The notes under the pieces were generated by a model, which was not told the DNA's origin, ran no database searches, and worked only from the letters and a program-made list of their open reading frames with translations. A DNA stretch of 64,000 bases, from contig OZ024933.1 of the NCBI GenBank assembly GCA_964017235.1, positions 56,526,255-56,590,254 on the forward strand, written 5' to 3'. This document shows positions 57,701-60,674 of this stretch, one piece after another. Positions within the stretch are counted from its first letter, which is position 1; each line of letters begins with the position of its first letter. This stretch comes from Sabellastarte sp. h YS-2021 (lineage: Eukaryota; Annelida; Polychaeta; Sabellida; Sabellidae). Both the position numbers and the translations under genes were made by a program.

Positions 57701-58880
57701 CACAATATGTGACATTTGCCACAAGGGACAACCTTTAAAAGAAACAGAAGAAAGTTTGTTGCAATTTTGCATTAGGGGAAATTAGTAGTTTTCCTTACTG
57801 CCAGGACAAATAGTTGATCTGAAAGCTGCAGAAGAAAAATTTAACATTATCAGTGACCTTGAATGGCAAGATAGTCTCGGCTGGAAGTCCAAATTAAGAA
57901 CGTACACTAAATATAAGTTACATGTGGAATGTGAAAATTATTTGACTCTCAATATCAATAAATATGAACGATCAATGCTTGCTTAAATTAAGATCTGGAA
58001 CCCTGCCATTATATATTGAAAAGGGCAGATATGAAGTAAAAAAAATGGAAAGTAGGACTTGTCCCATTTGTAAGACTAATGAGGTTGAAGATGAAATACA
58101 TTTTGTTATTAACTGCAATGGTTATACTACAAAAAGAACTTATTTTTCTCTTATATTTGTAACAATGTGTCTAATATTTTTATGAATTTGGATGCTGAAG
58201 AAAAATTTATTCAACTGATGAATCTGGAAAATGCTAGCTTAAAAAGATTTGTAAAATTTTGGGTTGATATTTGGGAACAAAGAAAATATACTTCTTACCG
58301 AATAAACAAAATATATATGTATTTGTTTCCAATTCTGTAGTTTCTGTATTAATTAGTGACGTATTAATTAGAGAATCATATTATAATACTGTTCATTACA
58401 CATATGTGTATATTATAACTCTTAAAGAATGAAACTGACTTGTAAGCCTATCCAGGCTGGGTGTCTGTTTATGTCTCGTTAAAAAGTTACAATGTAAAAA
58501 AGACACACTGTCAGTATAATAAAAAAATTATCTCTCTATCCTTACTGGCAAATATGGCATACTATAGAACATTTGATATTTGTAAATTGACAAAAATGCA
58601 CAAGGAGAAATAAAATGACACAAAGTTCAGTTTTATTGGATTAAGTGATGGTTAACCTGAAGGATAGTTTTTAGGCATATTTCAATAGAGATTCTAAAAG
58701 AGAACAAATATTATTATATAACTTTACCTGCAGTTTTTTCTGCCACCTCAGCCGACAAAATAACCACAGCACCCTTCAGGATGGTATCAAAACTGATTGA
58801 GATTGTGTCCTCCCAAAGTCTTTTACTGCCCTTTTTAAGCTCCTCCAGTTTACCAGTAACATAAGCCATGTCAGCTACTC
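3615..58880 (-). CDS. Mosaic secreted protein gene: helical module + EGF + two fucolectin-type domains (14 exons, 5' end missing)
   Basis: I assembled this gene from 14 minus-strand exons: 58728-58880, 56362-57536, 52772-52852, 46209-46359, 40258-40371, 33899-34092, 25189-25264, 24222-24332, 23036-23170, 22477-22565, 16726-16830, 15015-15090, 4322-4416 and 3615-3758. All introns are GT/AG. The phases join without conflict (1,0,0,1,1,0,1,1,1,0,0,1,0 at successive exon ends), giving 2699 nt and 899 residues to a TGA stop. Approximate order: residues 1-443 helix-rich and Ala/Leu-rich with a hydrophobic stretch near 37-70; 444-520 a Cys-bearing linker; 521-558 EGF; 560-730 fucolectin-type domain 1; 731-899 fucolectin-type domain 2. 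Six N-x-S/T sequons and many paired cysteines fit an extracellular protein. Fucolectin-type domains typically bind fucosylated glycans, so recognition of glycans or microbes is a plausible role, but that is inference. No start codon or signal peptide was found, so upstream exons are missing. Confidence 0.88.
4322..4416 (-). CDS. Exon 13: fucolectin-type domain 2, fourth segment
   Basis: A 95-nt exon, phase 1 in and phase 0 out, acceptor TTTCACAAAG, donor TCG|GTAAGT. It encodes SRSAYAKVGTLNNIPSVGMA and AEMVNFKLCGS. It fills the position of exon 8 in domain 1 with weaker similarity; the Cys (KLCGS) is in the equivalent place. It is separated from exon 12 by about 10.6 kb of transposons. Confidence 0.8.
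4714..7060. mobile_element. Nested fold-back / MITE-like repeat complex
   Basis: A block of about 457 bp (start GAATTGACAGTTTATTAACG) occurs twice in direct orientation, at 4714-5171 and 5755-6211. Each copy is followed by part of a second sequence. The full version, 5221-5750, is an inverted copy of 6525-7045. A shorter version at 6216-6455 pairs with 6476-6722. The centre is a near-perfect hairpin: ACCAGGAAGTGGGCGTGGCC at about 6425 returns as its complement by about 6517. No transposase is visible. It looks like a fold-back element that received a duplication or insertion of its neighbour. It lies in the intron between exons 12 and 13. Confidence 0.75.
6424..6518. repeat. Perfect-looking hairpin at the core of the fold-back element
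   Basis: About 34 bp on each side are complementary (GGCGTGGCCTATGGAACGGT against its reverse complement) around a loop of about 20 bp. Outside this, complementarity continues with mismatches through the CTGACATGGAGACAACTAAAATAC region and beyond. Confidence 0.85.
7562..8358 (+). pseudogene. PIF/Harbinger DDE transposase remnant, left arm
   Basis: A basic, Pro-rich N-terminus (SPRRRRKPQNPWVMPSILQR) is followed after a deletion by LVDAGYKFLWVNVGASGSSS and DAQIFNHSKL, the second-Asp block of Harbinger transposases. Then come LLGDDAFDLMPWL and RGRRVVENSSGIWVRRCRVL, which holds the catalytic Glu in the family's N/R-RVVE pattern, and LTCVVLHNMM. Frames shift between blocks, at about 7861 and 7995. 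The region carrying the helix-turn-helix and first Asp is missing, and a poly-G tract interrupts the C-terminus. An intron acceptor-like TTTCAAG precedes the first block. Confidence 0.82.
8271..8286 (+). repeat. Poly-G tract
   Basis: A run of about 16 G within the transposase remnant. Such runs are prone to slippage in the genome and in sequencing, so the length is uncertain. Confidence 0.9.
8699..9521 (-). pseudogene. Harbinger accessory Myb/SANT-like protein remnant
   Basis: Minus-strand frames at 9204-9521, 8910-9149 and 8699-9001 can be read as one protein with frameshifts. The first has YGKLTQTKSGQAAEKSTKRQ and then TWLKDSFSFLQGHIRRKGVS, a motif I associate with the second ORF of bivalve and other animal Harbinger elements. 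The middle part holds PADPVLDHFQQMRSMISSFL, a likely dimerisation segment, and the end is a Glu/Lys-rich helix (FRNETVKLLSEIQYKTEERK). In Harbinger elements this partner helps target the transposase to DNA. No intact frame remains. Confidence 0.65.
10212..11105 (-). pseudogene. PIF/Harbinger DDE transposase remnant, right arm (inverted copy)
   Basis: Minus-strand pieces repeat the left arm: PTPRRRGQPQKPWVIPLIVQ at 10824-11105, YNYKGF then VGTDYRFLRGDVVLSGSSTD and AQILNHSRLKKKV at 10601-10830, and MTYVLLHNMLRTHQG near 10380. An intron acceptor-like TTTTGTTCTGATTTGCAG lies upstream at about 11100. Order and spacing match the plus-strand arm. It is therefore an inverted, independently decayed copy, with several frameshifts and stops. 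Confidence 0.8.
11700..12270 (+). repeat. LTR-like repeat, copy 1 (5' part)
   Basis: It shares long stretches with 15405-16000: GAGTTATTGATTTTT, GATCTATTTATAGA, a TATATAAG box before a CTGACCACA or CCAGACCACA start-like sequence, and repeats of GGATCACAG / GGACAGATTGCTGGA. TATA box, downstream initiator and position suggest a retrotransposon LTR. The 3' end is cut by the TTAA-flanked element at 12275. No internal coding region for it is seen. Confidence 0.45.
12275..13865. mobile_element. TTAA-flanked TIR element, copy A (non-autonomous)
   Basis: It starts AGGTCATAGGAAGCATTTTT directly after TTAA (12271-12274) and ends with the complement AAAATGCTTCCTATGACCT at 13865; the right flank is TTGT, a decayed TTAA. 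Copy B at 35148-38270 has the same ends. TTAA duplication is typical of piggyBac and Kolobok transposons. The AGG start fits Kolobok better than piggyBac's CCC, but this is inference. No transposase ORF is visible. Confidence 0.65.
14640..14840 (+). repeat. LTR-like repeat, 3' fragment
   Basis: It matches 15985-16150: CAGGTCAGATAGGTTTCATT, TTGACTGTAATCATTATTTTAG, and the TTTTGTCTTTTCCGGTTGCAAC end. It may be the displaced end of copy 1, separated by the copy A insertion and further sequence. Confidence 0.4.
15015..15090 (-). CDS. Exon 12: core strand of fucolectin-type domain 2
   Basis: A 76-nt exon, phase 0 in and phase 1 out, identical in length and phases to exon 7 of domain 1. It encodes PWWAIEFHNPVELCGAKILQ and MGSPS. 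The PWW...F motif is kept, but the Asn-Arg-x-Asp found in exon 7 is replaced by Gln-Met-Gly-Ser, so a key sugar-binding pair appears lost. Confidence 0.92.
15405..16150 (+). repeat. LTR-like repeat, copy 2 (most complete)
   Basis: This is the longest copy. It has GCATATATAAGTGCTATAAG as TATA region, GGATCACAGAATACAGACAT repeats in the transcribed part, and a T-rich end (TTTTTTTTTCCTGTTACAAC). No second LTR and no gag/pol lie next to it, so it may be a solo LTR. A short open frame at 15830-16024 lies inside and is not a gene. Confidence 0.42.
16160..16700. other. Intron DNA, nothing recognised
   Basis: AT-rich sequence just downstream of exon 11 on the minus strand. The 76-aa plus-strand frame at 16573-16803 is a shadow of exon 11 and its flank. 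Confidence 0.4.
16726..16830 (-). CDS. Exon 11: fucolectin-type domain 2, second segment
   Basis: A 105-nt phase 0-0 exon with acceptor ATTCTAACAG and donor AAA|GTAAGT. It encodes SSDNDERYGLASEATDGRYT and then TDNWRQCTHTALEDK. The pattern S-S...A-S-x-A-x-D-G...CTHT is diagnostic of the fucolectin family. The His is retained. Confidence 0.92.
17436..17487 (+). repeat. Poly-T / poly-G tract
   Basis: Long T runs followed by about 19 G in the intron upstream of exon 11. Length is unreliable in assemblies. The rest of 16.85-18.35 kb shows no gene. Confidence 0.9.
18353..18852 (-). pseudogene. Unrecognised coding-like fragment with a C-terminus
   Basis: Two overlapping minus-strand frames read as one protein if a single frameshift is placed near 18705. 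The upstream part (18852-18705) has GKDICDILTTLSIHSGLYII, KDVSSEGLYDVVVNKIEIYV. The downstream part runs stop-free for about 115 codons, with GEYGGDAYLSTHGSLLQPIS, an acidic Pro-rich stretch (PENLTLDSS), VDLEDLDLELASN and a TGA at 18353-18355. Base composition is richer in G/C than the surroundings. I do not recognise the family. It could be a retrocopy of a host gene or part of a transposon protein. It sits in the intron between exons 10 and 11, on the same strand as the host gene, but has no matching splice phases there. Confidence 0.45.
18860..18995 (+). repeat. Possible LINE 3' tail
   Basis: The segment with GATTAAGCGCTATAAAAGTA followed by short TTAGAAT-type repeats resembles the 3' ends of CR1-like LINEs in invertebrates. 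No coding part is attached, so this is a weak call. Confidence 0.25.
19125..19700. mobile_element. TIR element with ACTTATTTTGTA subrepeats, copy 1
   Basis: Both ends are arrays of ACTTATTTTGTA and its variants, in opposite orientation (about 19131-19270 and 19460-19695). The outer end reads GGGCCTGTAACAACTT (right end, minus strand). A middle segment of about 190 bp is shared with 48388-48552. Frames across it (19237-19446) are similar in two copies only because the DNA is. No protein family is recognised. Confidence 0.75.
20588..20735 (-). mobile_element. tRNA-derived SINE fragment
   Basis: On the minus strand it reads TCCTCAGTGGCCTACTGGTTAG (A-box-like), then AATCTAATCACAGGCTATC, and ends with GGAACGTAAACCCTAAATTTGACC. 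The same order is seen in the fuller copy at 60675-60835. The B box is damaged. Confidence 0.6.
21185..21775 (-). pseudogene. LINE (CR1/Jockey-like) reverse transcriptase C-terminal remnant
   Basis: On the minus strand, frames with shifts give YLQIKLDECLSMNSHIANKC, then LVQDFFISHLDYANATLAGL, then TKLILNKNKFDSS, then YRVEFKVLMLFYKCLKHEAP and LYPSNLIKKA. The I-S-x-L-D-Y-x-N-x-x-x-x-G-L-P and L-H-W-L-P-type order is characteristic of the region after the RT domain in CR1/Jockey LINEs. Stops and frameshifts make it inactive. Confidence 0.65.
21880..22200 (-). repeat. Dispersed repeat in two tandem copies
   Basis: ATGATCTGGATCTTTCCCAA...TAATCACTTCCTTCTTTGGC is repeated with changes about 200 bp later. 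An inverted relative (GGCCTGACCAAAGGAAGATG...GGGAAAGATCTA) lies at about 4638-4685. Confidence 0.5.
22409..22427 (+). repeat. GT microsatellite
   Basis: A short T run followed by about eight GT units, close to the donor side of exon 10. Confidence 0.85.
22477..22565 (-). CDS. Exon 10: linker and start of fucolectin-type domain 2
   Basis: An 89-nt exon, phase 1 in and phase 0 out, after acceptor TATTTTGTAG. It encodes FSTPPPSWKVCDWETNIARN plus SGLIKTIKQ. Cys-x-x-x-TNIA is the same domain start seen in exon 6, with a Pro-rich linker before it. Confidence 0.85.
23036..23170 (-). CDS. Exon 9: end of fucolectin-type domain 1 plus Ser/Thr linker
   Basis: A 135-nt phase 1-1 exon with acceptor TATACTACAG and donor CCAG|GTAATG. 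It begins EVMNLTCEKPIPASKGRFLT and runs to FLHFCNFEAF. This gives the last two cysteines of domain 1 and aligns with exon 14 (VQCEV...LNLCEVELYA). The last residues, TTRSTSP, start a short linker that continues in exon 10 (FSTPPPSW). Confidence 0.88.
24222..24332 (-). CDS. Exon 8: fucolectin-type domain 1, third segment
   Basis: A 111-nt exon, phase 1 in and out. It reads AASRIANATVVISDRRPDLP and then NRIETYCATVKSNPGN, matching the family segment R-x-x-NATVxV...YCA. It contains an NAT sequon. The donor AATG|GTTGGT is unusual but is the only one that gives an in-frame join to exon 9. A hairpin repeat lies just upstream in the intron at 24360-24590. Confidence 0.82.
24360..24590. repeat. Hairpin MITE-like repeat
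   Basis: AACCACCATAAAAAACACCC at the left is complementary to GGTGGTGTTTTTATGGTGTT at the right, with about 150 bp between. It begins about 30 bp before the exon 8 acceptor. Confidence 0.6.
25189..25264 (-). CDS. Exon 7: core strand of fucolectin-type domain 1
   Basis: A 76-nt exon, phase 0 in and phase 1 out, acceptor ATTTTTAG, donor GCAG|GTATGT. It encodes PFWYVELPLTHKVCAVRITN and then RADSA. This corresponds to the family pattern PWW-x-VDLG...ITNRxD, including the Arg-x-Asp of the fucose-binding motif. The acceptor of exon 8 restores the Asp that follows. Confidence 0.88.
25725..25830. repeat. Three copies of CATTTCATGAAATG palindrome
   Basis: The 14-bp palindrome occurs at about 25725, 25781 and 25816. 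The first two are mirror-arranged with GGTCAAA/TTTGACC beside them. No gene is near; the rest of 25.3-27.7 kb is AT-rich with nothing recognised. Confidence 0.8.
27905..28005. repeat. Candidate DIRS internal complementary region
   Basis: GTTAGGAAATGGTGAG and CTTACCATTTCCTAAC face each other and match the terminal motif TTTCCTAACAGT of the inverted ends. In DIRS elements such a region templates completion of the termini. Confidence 0.5.
29500..30407 (-). pseudogene. DIRS-like RNase H region remnant
   Basis: Minus-strand frames 30081-30407, 29832-30044 and 29524-29775 give SEGCLQMFP, then a YKHYRSKSSVSSFKSFENQF LNQNLLIF-type segment and EDVCTNLENHARRF. With frameshifts this matches the DIRS RNase H order N-x-x-E-L-K-A-V...F-S-D-N...N-R-Q-G-G. 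Many stops are present. Confidence 0.5.
30540..30860 (-). pseudogene. DIRS-like reverse transcriptase remnant
   Basis: The minus strand reads DLTDAYFLKPMQPRFRKCLF followed by a stop and YQFTALPFFLVERKGKTAMP. This is the DLTDAYFH...P-R-x-R-K-x-L-x-F...YQF-x-A-L-P-F-G-L block of DIRS and related RTs. The catalytic YxDD segment is not preserved here. Confidence 0.7.
31130..32452 (-). pseudogene. Probable DIRS-like ORF1 (gag-like) remnant
   Basis: Minus-strand pieces include an open segment at 32310-32441 (FIDKDGLLMDVDINNLIVYN and on to a donor-like CAG|GTAAAT), KLSMSLFFTLSG near 31700 and a Ser/Gly/Arg-rich end near 31070-31140. Two related stretches ending ACTTTCTATGGA at about 32140 and 31870 suggest an internal duplication. 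The assignment rests mainly on position in the DIRS element. Confidence 0.35.
32775..33890. other. Intron DNA, nothing recognised
   Basis: The 104-aa minus-strand frame at 32937-33251 has no motif and no splice sites that fit the host gene. Confidence 0.4.
33899..34092 (-). CDS. Exon 6: start of fucolectin-type domain 1
   Basis: A 194-nt exon, phase 1 in and phase 0 out, after acceptor TTTTCCTTCAG. It carries the hallmark fucolectin start CDMTTNIALNRPSQESS and the CSHT motif whose His contributes to fucose binding in eel-type lectins. Its length equals the sum of exons 10 and 11 (89 + 105 nt), which encode the same part of domain 2. Confidence 0.92.
34535..34960 (+). repeat. Degenerate AAGGTCA repeat array (about three units)
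   Basis: Units carry TTTC(T/C)GAGATA, CAAGGTCA and TATCAACTTTCTACA in the same order as the larger array at 39085-40075. Confidence 0.65.
35148..38270. mobile_element. TTAA-flanked TIR element, copy B
   Basis: It starts ATGTCATAAGAAGCATTTT after TTAA (35144-35147) and ends AAAAATGCTTCCTATGACCT before TTAA (38271-38274), so the target duplication is intact. Its left subterminal sequence TGTGAAACTTCAATTTTTAT matches the right end of copy A in reverse, so the two copies are inverted relative to each other. It is about twice as long as copy A. Inside is AT-rich with no recognised ORF. Confidence 0.72.
39085..40075 (+). repeat. Tandem array of AAGGTCA-rich units (about 145 bp, about seven units)
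   Basis: Each unit contains TTTCTGAGATATAGCCTGG, AAGATTTTAAAGGTCAAGGT, CACTACAGCAAGGTC, AATCAAGGTCACACCATGAT and a T/A-rich ATCAACTTCCTACAC link. By eye there are about 18 AGGTCA hexamers. Units differ by many substitutions, so the array is old. It ends about 180 bp before the EGF exon. Confidence 0.8.
40258..40371 (-). CDS. Exon 5: single EGF-like domain
   Basis: One symmetrical phase 1-1 exon of 114 nt encodes a complete EGF module. Its six cysteines are spaced C-x4-C-x5-C-x8-C-x-C-x8-C, reading DECWPPPCQYGGTC followed by IDGLMNFTCDC and a final C in GEVC. The spacing is canonical for EGF (pairing 1-3, 2-4, 5-6). The 1-1 phase is the usual arrangement for shuffled EGF exons in animals. The D-E-C start resembles calcium-binding EGFs, but the conserved Asn/Asp and Tyr positions are not complete, so calcium binding is uncertain. 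The NFT sequon lies inside the domain. Confidence 0.92.
40900..41001 (-). mobile_element. Possible tRNA-type SINE fragment
   Basis: On the minus strand CTGGCCTAGTGGTTCACTAC resembles an A box and CTGGGTTTGAATCCCT a B box, about 45 bp apart. Confidence 0.4.
41090..41310 (-). pseudogene. DIRS-like RNase H remnant
   Basis: The minus strand gives LELDACLVSLGGRCDNKVHH, then LEMVNILVAIRDFGV and KCDNQEVVHVLNNGRT with a stop. LEMVN-x-x-V-A-x-R and CDN-x-x-V-V-x-V-L-N-x-G-R-T are typical of this retrotransposon group. Confidence 0.65.
41464..42423 (-). pseudogene. DIRS-like reverse transcriptase remnant
   Basis: Pieces in order are LNYLGCRIPVNSQFNLQAWR, YWDVQLIELQNFGFPLDYK, a decayed middle, YVDMCLPFGARHADFSAYQ, and MGYSVINYIDDFVGVHMPSV with the catalytic YIDD. 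A later piece is LGLDISQKKLCPSSTKAVYL. At least three frameshifts and several stops separate the pieces. Confidence 0.82.
42555..42675. repeat. Palindromic hairpin inserted in DIRS-like remnant
   Basis: AAGTGTCCAATATTGGAAAA at about 42568 is complementary to TTTTCCAATATTGGACACTT at about 42640. GGTTAATGGCC/GGCTATTAACC extends the arms, and the loop holds a small hairpin GGTCCCGAAGGGACC. Confidence 0.8.
42836..44710 (-). pseudogene. DIRS-like ORF1 (gag-like) remnant
   Basis: The longest frame is 296 aa at 42836-43726. It includes HRHVCAYCILQGRILTHPEK DC, a Cys/His knuckle of the C-x-x-C...H-x-E-x-x-C type that ends this gag-like family. Upstream, with frameshifts, are LEFVKSIIEEQGRDCRDKML, KVAWPHEHILGGLNRQHITY DHLSL (the RWPNEG...ITYDDLSL block) near 44.0 kb, and a W-C-T-T-C-x-K-K-H-F-P-P-T-G start near 44.6 kb. 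The same protein family is seen intact over its first part at 48829-49623. Confidence 0.68.
45380..45450 (+). repeat. C-rich and G-rich homopolymer tracts
   Basis: Runs of C near 45382-45402 and of G near 45441-45449. The surrounding 44.9-46.2 kb is AT-rich intron with no gene recognised. Confidence 0.8.
46209..46359 (-). CDS. Exon 4: Cys-bearing linker before the EGF domain
   Basis: A 151-nt exon, phase 0 in and phase 1 out, with acceptor AATCTCCAG and donor GCAG|GTAGCA. It begins VSQCQSVRYASLFTTWKIRL and contains a second Cys (SGSCP). Together with YCQPC at the end of exon 2 this may form a small disulphide-bonded segment. A tRNA-type SINE lies in the upstream intron, about 50-170 bp from the acceptor. 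Confidence 0.8.
46410..46528 (-). mobile_element. tRNA-derived SINE fragment
   Basis: The minus strand reads CAGAGGTCCTTGGTGATGTAGTGGTTAG as an A-box region, then TAATCACATGCTGTCACCTC, the same middle as the copy at 60675-60835. Confidence 0.6.
46560..48130. other. Intron DNA, no gene recognised
   Basis: A 73-aa plus-strand frame at 47169-47390 is protein-like (MRALDQMKKSSILFAVSSLG) but matches nothing I know and has no splice context. It may be a LINE remnant. Confidence 0.35.
48136..48552. mobile_element. ACTTATTTTGTA TIR element, partial copy 2
   Basis: It begins GGCCCTGTAACAACTTATTTTG and matches the reverse complement of copy 1 from its right end through the middle; the other end is missing. 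Confidence 0.72.
48829..49623 (+). CDS. Gag-like ORF1 of a DIRS-like retrotransposon (5' part, intact frame)
   Basis: A 264-aa frame with an ATG start. It opens with a Lys/Ser-rich basic region (STSKKKKPASDKHKNKKSSA), then an acidic helix with a coiled-coil look (LEVGSEAILNTLKHLEESNH). The C-terminal part, VDRLRSIPEVSNVVANLLAD YETRVQQE, SARRKSGRYNITDT and RPEGRWPNKGF, is the diagnostic block of this family; related sequence lies near 44.0 kb on the other strand. It stops shortly after RWPNKGF, whereas the family continues into ITYDDLSL and a Cys/His knuckle, so it is truncated. No RT follows within 2 kb. Codon use and G/C content differ from the flanks, suggesting a younger insertion than the other DIRS pieces. 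Confidence 0.6.
   Translation: MGKMPSTRKNPISTSKKKKPASDKHKNKKSSAKRTGRSKEVSGADDRSYLHDASQVTSKDDDLLDVHLLEVGSEAILNTLKHLEESNHQLTARIDRIEGNSTVSSMPRPPGAVTGRENVTFRLPKPKSSSPVKTTMGELTPRTNLINSYKFPAREEVVNPGGYSTETGTLQAVCSGSRVTEQRQGYRREAITPTVDRLRSIPEVSNVVANLLADYETRVQQEVIPRKPLSARRKSGRYNITDTPNARPEGRWPNKGFKKPQTYI
50130..50440 (+). repeat. AAGGTCA repeat array (about two units)
   Basis: The same unit as at 39085-40075. Two perfect AGGTCAAAGGTCA direct repeats with 1-bp spacing are present, one at about 50155-50167 and one at 50297-50309. Confidence 0.75.
51165..51452. mobile_element. ACTTATTTTGTA TIR element, partial copy 3
   Basis: It matches copy 1 from about 19425 to its right end, finishing TTGTTACAGGCCC. 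It is inverted relative to copy 2. Confidence 0.72.
52772..52852 (-). CDS. Exon 3: small 27-codon linker exon
   Basis: An 81-nt exon, phase 0 at both ends, between acceptor TTTACTTGTAG and a consensus donor CTG|GTAAGT. It reads ILFPIKENSNPGVIRNQTNI followed by CVKSQGL, with one cysteine and an N-Q-T glycosylation site. Exons 2 and 4 would also join in frame without it, so it could be alternatively spliced. Its strong sites and open frame argue that it is real. Confidence 0.65.
52930..53780. other. Intron DNA with dispersed repeat, no gene recognised
   Basis: The start, TTTTTGGGTCCAGCCCCTTG TTTGTCCATCTGTCTG, looks like a common dispersed repeat. A short TA microsatellite lies at 53386-53400. 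Nothing coding is visible. Confidence 0.4.
53820..54400 (-). promoter_or_regulatory. Promoter- or LTR-like block with TCATGTGAC motif cluster
   Basis: Reading the minus strand from 54400: eight E-box-type motifs at about 54386, 54331, 54277, 54246, 54211, 54170, 54119 and 54077. Four of them are exact GGTCATGTGACC on the + strand (54170, 54211, 54277, 54331). Then comes TTATAAAAAGG at 54010-54001 and AATAAA at 53870-53865. The order enhancer, TATA, poly(A) signal resembles an LTR. No coding region follows before exon 3, so a solo LTR or a decayed promoter is most likely. Confidence 0.45.
54420..56340. other. Intron DNA, no gene recognised
   Basis: Short frames at 55370-55561, 55564-55839 and 56015-56224 show no motifs or bias. 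A C-run lies near 55629-55640. Confidence 0.45.
56362..57536 (-). CDS. Exon 2: large exon coding the helix-rich N-terminal module
   Basis: This 1175-nt exon is by far the largest and has no stop over 391 codons. It opens after a T-rich acceptor (TTTTTGTTGCAG) and closes at GAA|GTAAGT in phase 0. Its first 140 or so residues look strongly helical: heptad-like Leu/Ala/Lys runs such as MTAIQNLANAGRLLAGLSKL, then a Gly-rich turn (AGAGGVSGNIGG) and another helical stretch with FQFELVDAFTAIV. The last third has more beta-type and aromatic sequence and ends in a Cys-x-x-Cys pair (YCQPC). I recognise no named domain. Surrounding introns are AT-rich, and this exon stands out by composition and length. 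Reading on past the donor gives a meaningless poly-F tail, which supports the splice site. Confidence 0.9.
57800..58420 (+). pseudogene. 3' end of a non-LTR retrotransposon ORF2
   Basis: Three plus-strand frames join with frameshifts: LEWQDSLGWKSKLRTYTKYK, then LKLRSGTLPLYIEKGRYEVK and CPICKTNEVEDEIHFVINCN, then LMNLENASLKRFVKFWVDIW. The L-R-x-G-x-L-P-L-x-I-E-x-G-R-Y...C-x-x-C...E-D-E-x-H-F-x-x-x-C block is the typical zinc-knuckle tail of LINE ORF2 in aquatic invertebrates. An AT-rich 3' end follows. It is antisense to, and just upstream of, exon 2 of the host gene. Confidence 0.72.
58728..58880 (-). CDS. Exon 1 of visible mosaic gene (internal exon, helical region)
   Basis: The acceptor follows TTTAAACAG and the donor is GCAG|GTAAAG. 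The exon is 153 nt, entering and leaving in phase 1. It encodes 50 whole codons beginning VADMAYVTGKLEELKKGSKR: an amphipathic, lysine-rich helix that runs into a hydrophobic stretch around ILKGAVVILSAEVAEKTA. It joins exon 2 in frame. It enters in phase 1, so at least one more exon lies upstream. I searched 58.9-64 kb for minus-strand donors with an open phase-1 frame and found none convincing. Confidence 0.8.
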
Positions 58881-58899
58881 CTGTTTAAATATTTAATAC

Positions 58900-60660
58900 A
58901 GTATGAGAGTATTGTTCTGTGTATAAACTATGTTACTACATCAGTTAAAATTCAACCTTGAAGGTCTAAATCATTTTATGTGCAAGTTGCAACTTGTTTA
59001 TATTAACTTGTACAAGTTGCCAGCATCTACAAAGTTTAGACCTGTACAAGTTGCACCTTGTACTAGGTCTATATTTTATCAGATGATCAACGTATTTTAA
59101 TGAATTTATACTTTTAACTTCATTAACCCAATGTAAACTATATTCATAACTGTATGAGTTGCACTGACCTAACCGAAGCCTGGCTATGGTGGTGTGAATT
59201 TCAAAAACAGACTTTTAACTGTGGAATAACATCCAATTATTTTCTATTTTAAAATTTTTCAAAGTTTGTTCATTCATTATCAAAGGGATAAATGAAATTG
59301 ATTCTTTTGTAATGATAAAACCTCATATACTAAACTGAAAGAGTATGCAATAAATATCAGCCAGGGTTTAATTAATAAAAGCCACATATTAACTGTCATT
59401 AAACATAGTCATCTGTTCTCTGAATCTTTCATTTATTTTCAAGGAATTTATCTTGGAAACAGAGCAAGATACAACGATTTCCAAAACGTTTTCGACCCCA
59501 AGTGCCCTTAAACCCTTCAAGTGTGGACGTTAACTACTTATGATCCTTGAAGTAAATCACAAAATATCATCAGGATCTAAATTTTATGACAATGCAATAT
59601 AAATGTCATTTGTTAGGAGTTTATAAATGAAAGATTTGTGTCAATTGCAATTATCCATATACTGTCATCTGTCATGTGATTCTATCTGACTTGTGATTCT
59701 AGTTATTGACTTGAGGTAAATCATAAAATAACCCTGATGCCTACAGGAAGCCACACCAAGGCAATTGATGGCATTTAGAAGATTTTTATTGCTTATTATT
59801 TACTTTTGTAAATTTCATCTGTGAATTGTAATTGTCATTATAAAACCTTTTTTCGCTCGAAGATTGAAAAAAAGACAAAAAGAACCCAGTCCACAGTACC
59901 CTAACTTGGATGAGTACAATGTTTGCGTCTTTAAAGCATCAATAAGCCACAGCTCACATTCATGCTTAACTTAATAACTACACAAAATCTTCATTTTTTT
60001 CTGCATGATGAACAGTGTGAACAATCTTACTTTTGAATGATGAACTACCATATTAATATCTCAATATTTATCCCTATTAAATACTATAAATATTTTTTTT
60101 CTTGTTCTGTAAGTGTTACTGGCAAACACTTTCAAGGTTTTTCTGTGAATTCTGTTTTCATTTTCGAATGGAAAAACTGCATATATAGGACAATCTACCA
60201 TTAATTTGGATGTTCATATCGATAAAAAGGATAATATTTCAACACCTTGACCAGTACCCACAATGCATTACAGCTGACATTGTTGTATTGACTTATCCCC
60301 TGTTTCCACTGTACAGAGACAGCCTCCTAAAATCCAATGAACCAACTCAGTGGATTTTTCACTAGTGAAAGTCATCAGAACATTTGATGCGATTGGTGTA
60401 GCTCTGTTCATGTTAAAAATGCAAGTTATCTGCAAGTTATCTCTACTGTGACTAATCTATAGGGTGTTACACCAAACCCTGTCCATTTTTTCAGCAAAAT
60501 TAGAGCTTAGCGATTAGGCCTTAAAGAACCTGTAACACCCTCAAAACAACTTAACACAAACAGTTGAAAAACCACATAAACAGAGCACCTACATACAACA
60601 TTTTGAAAACTGCTATGTTATAAGGGATATATTTCAATTATGCAGCTCCCACCCCACAGC
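58900..60660. other. Upstream intron or 5' flank, no exon recognised
   Basis: I looked for a minus-strand exon ending in phase 1 that could join exon 1 and found none with an open frame and both splice sites. Confidence 0.4.
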
Positions 60661-60674
60661 TTTCAAACATAAAC

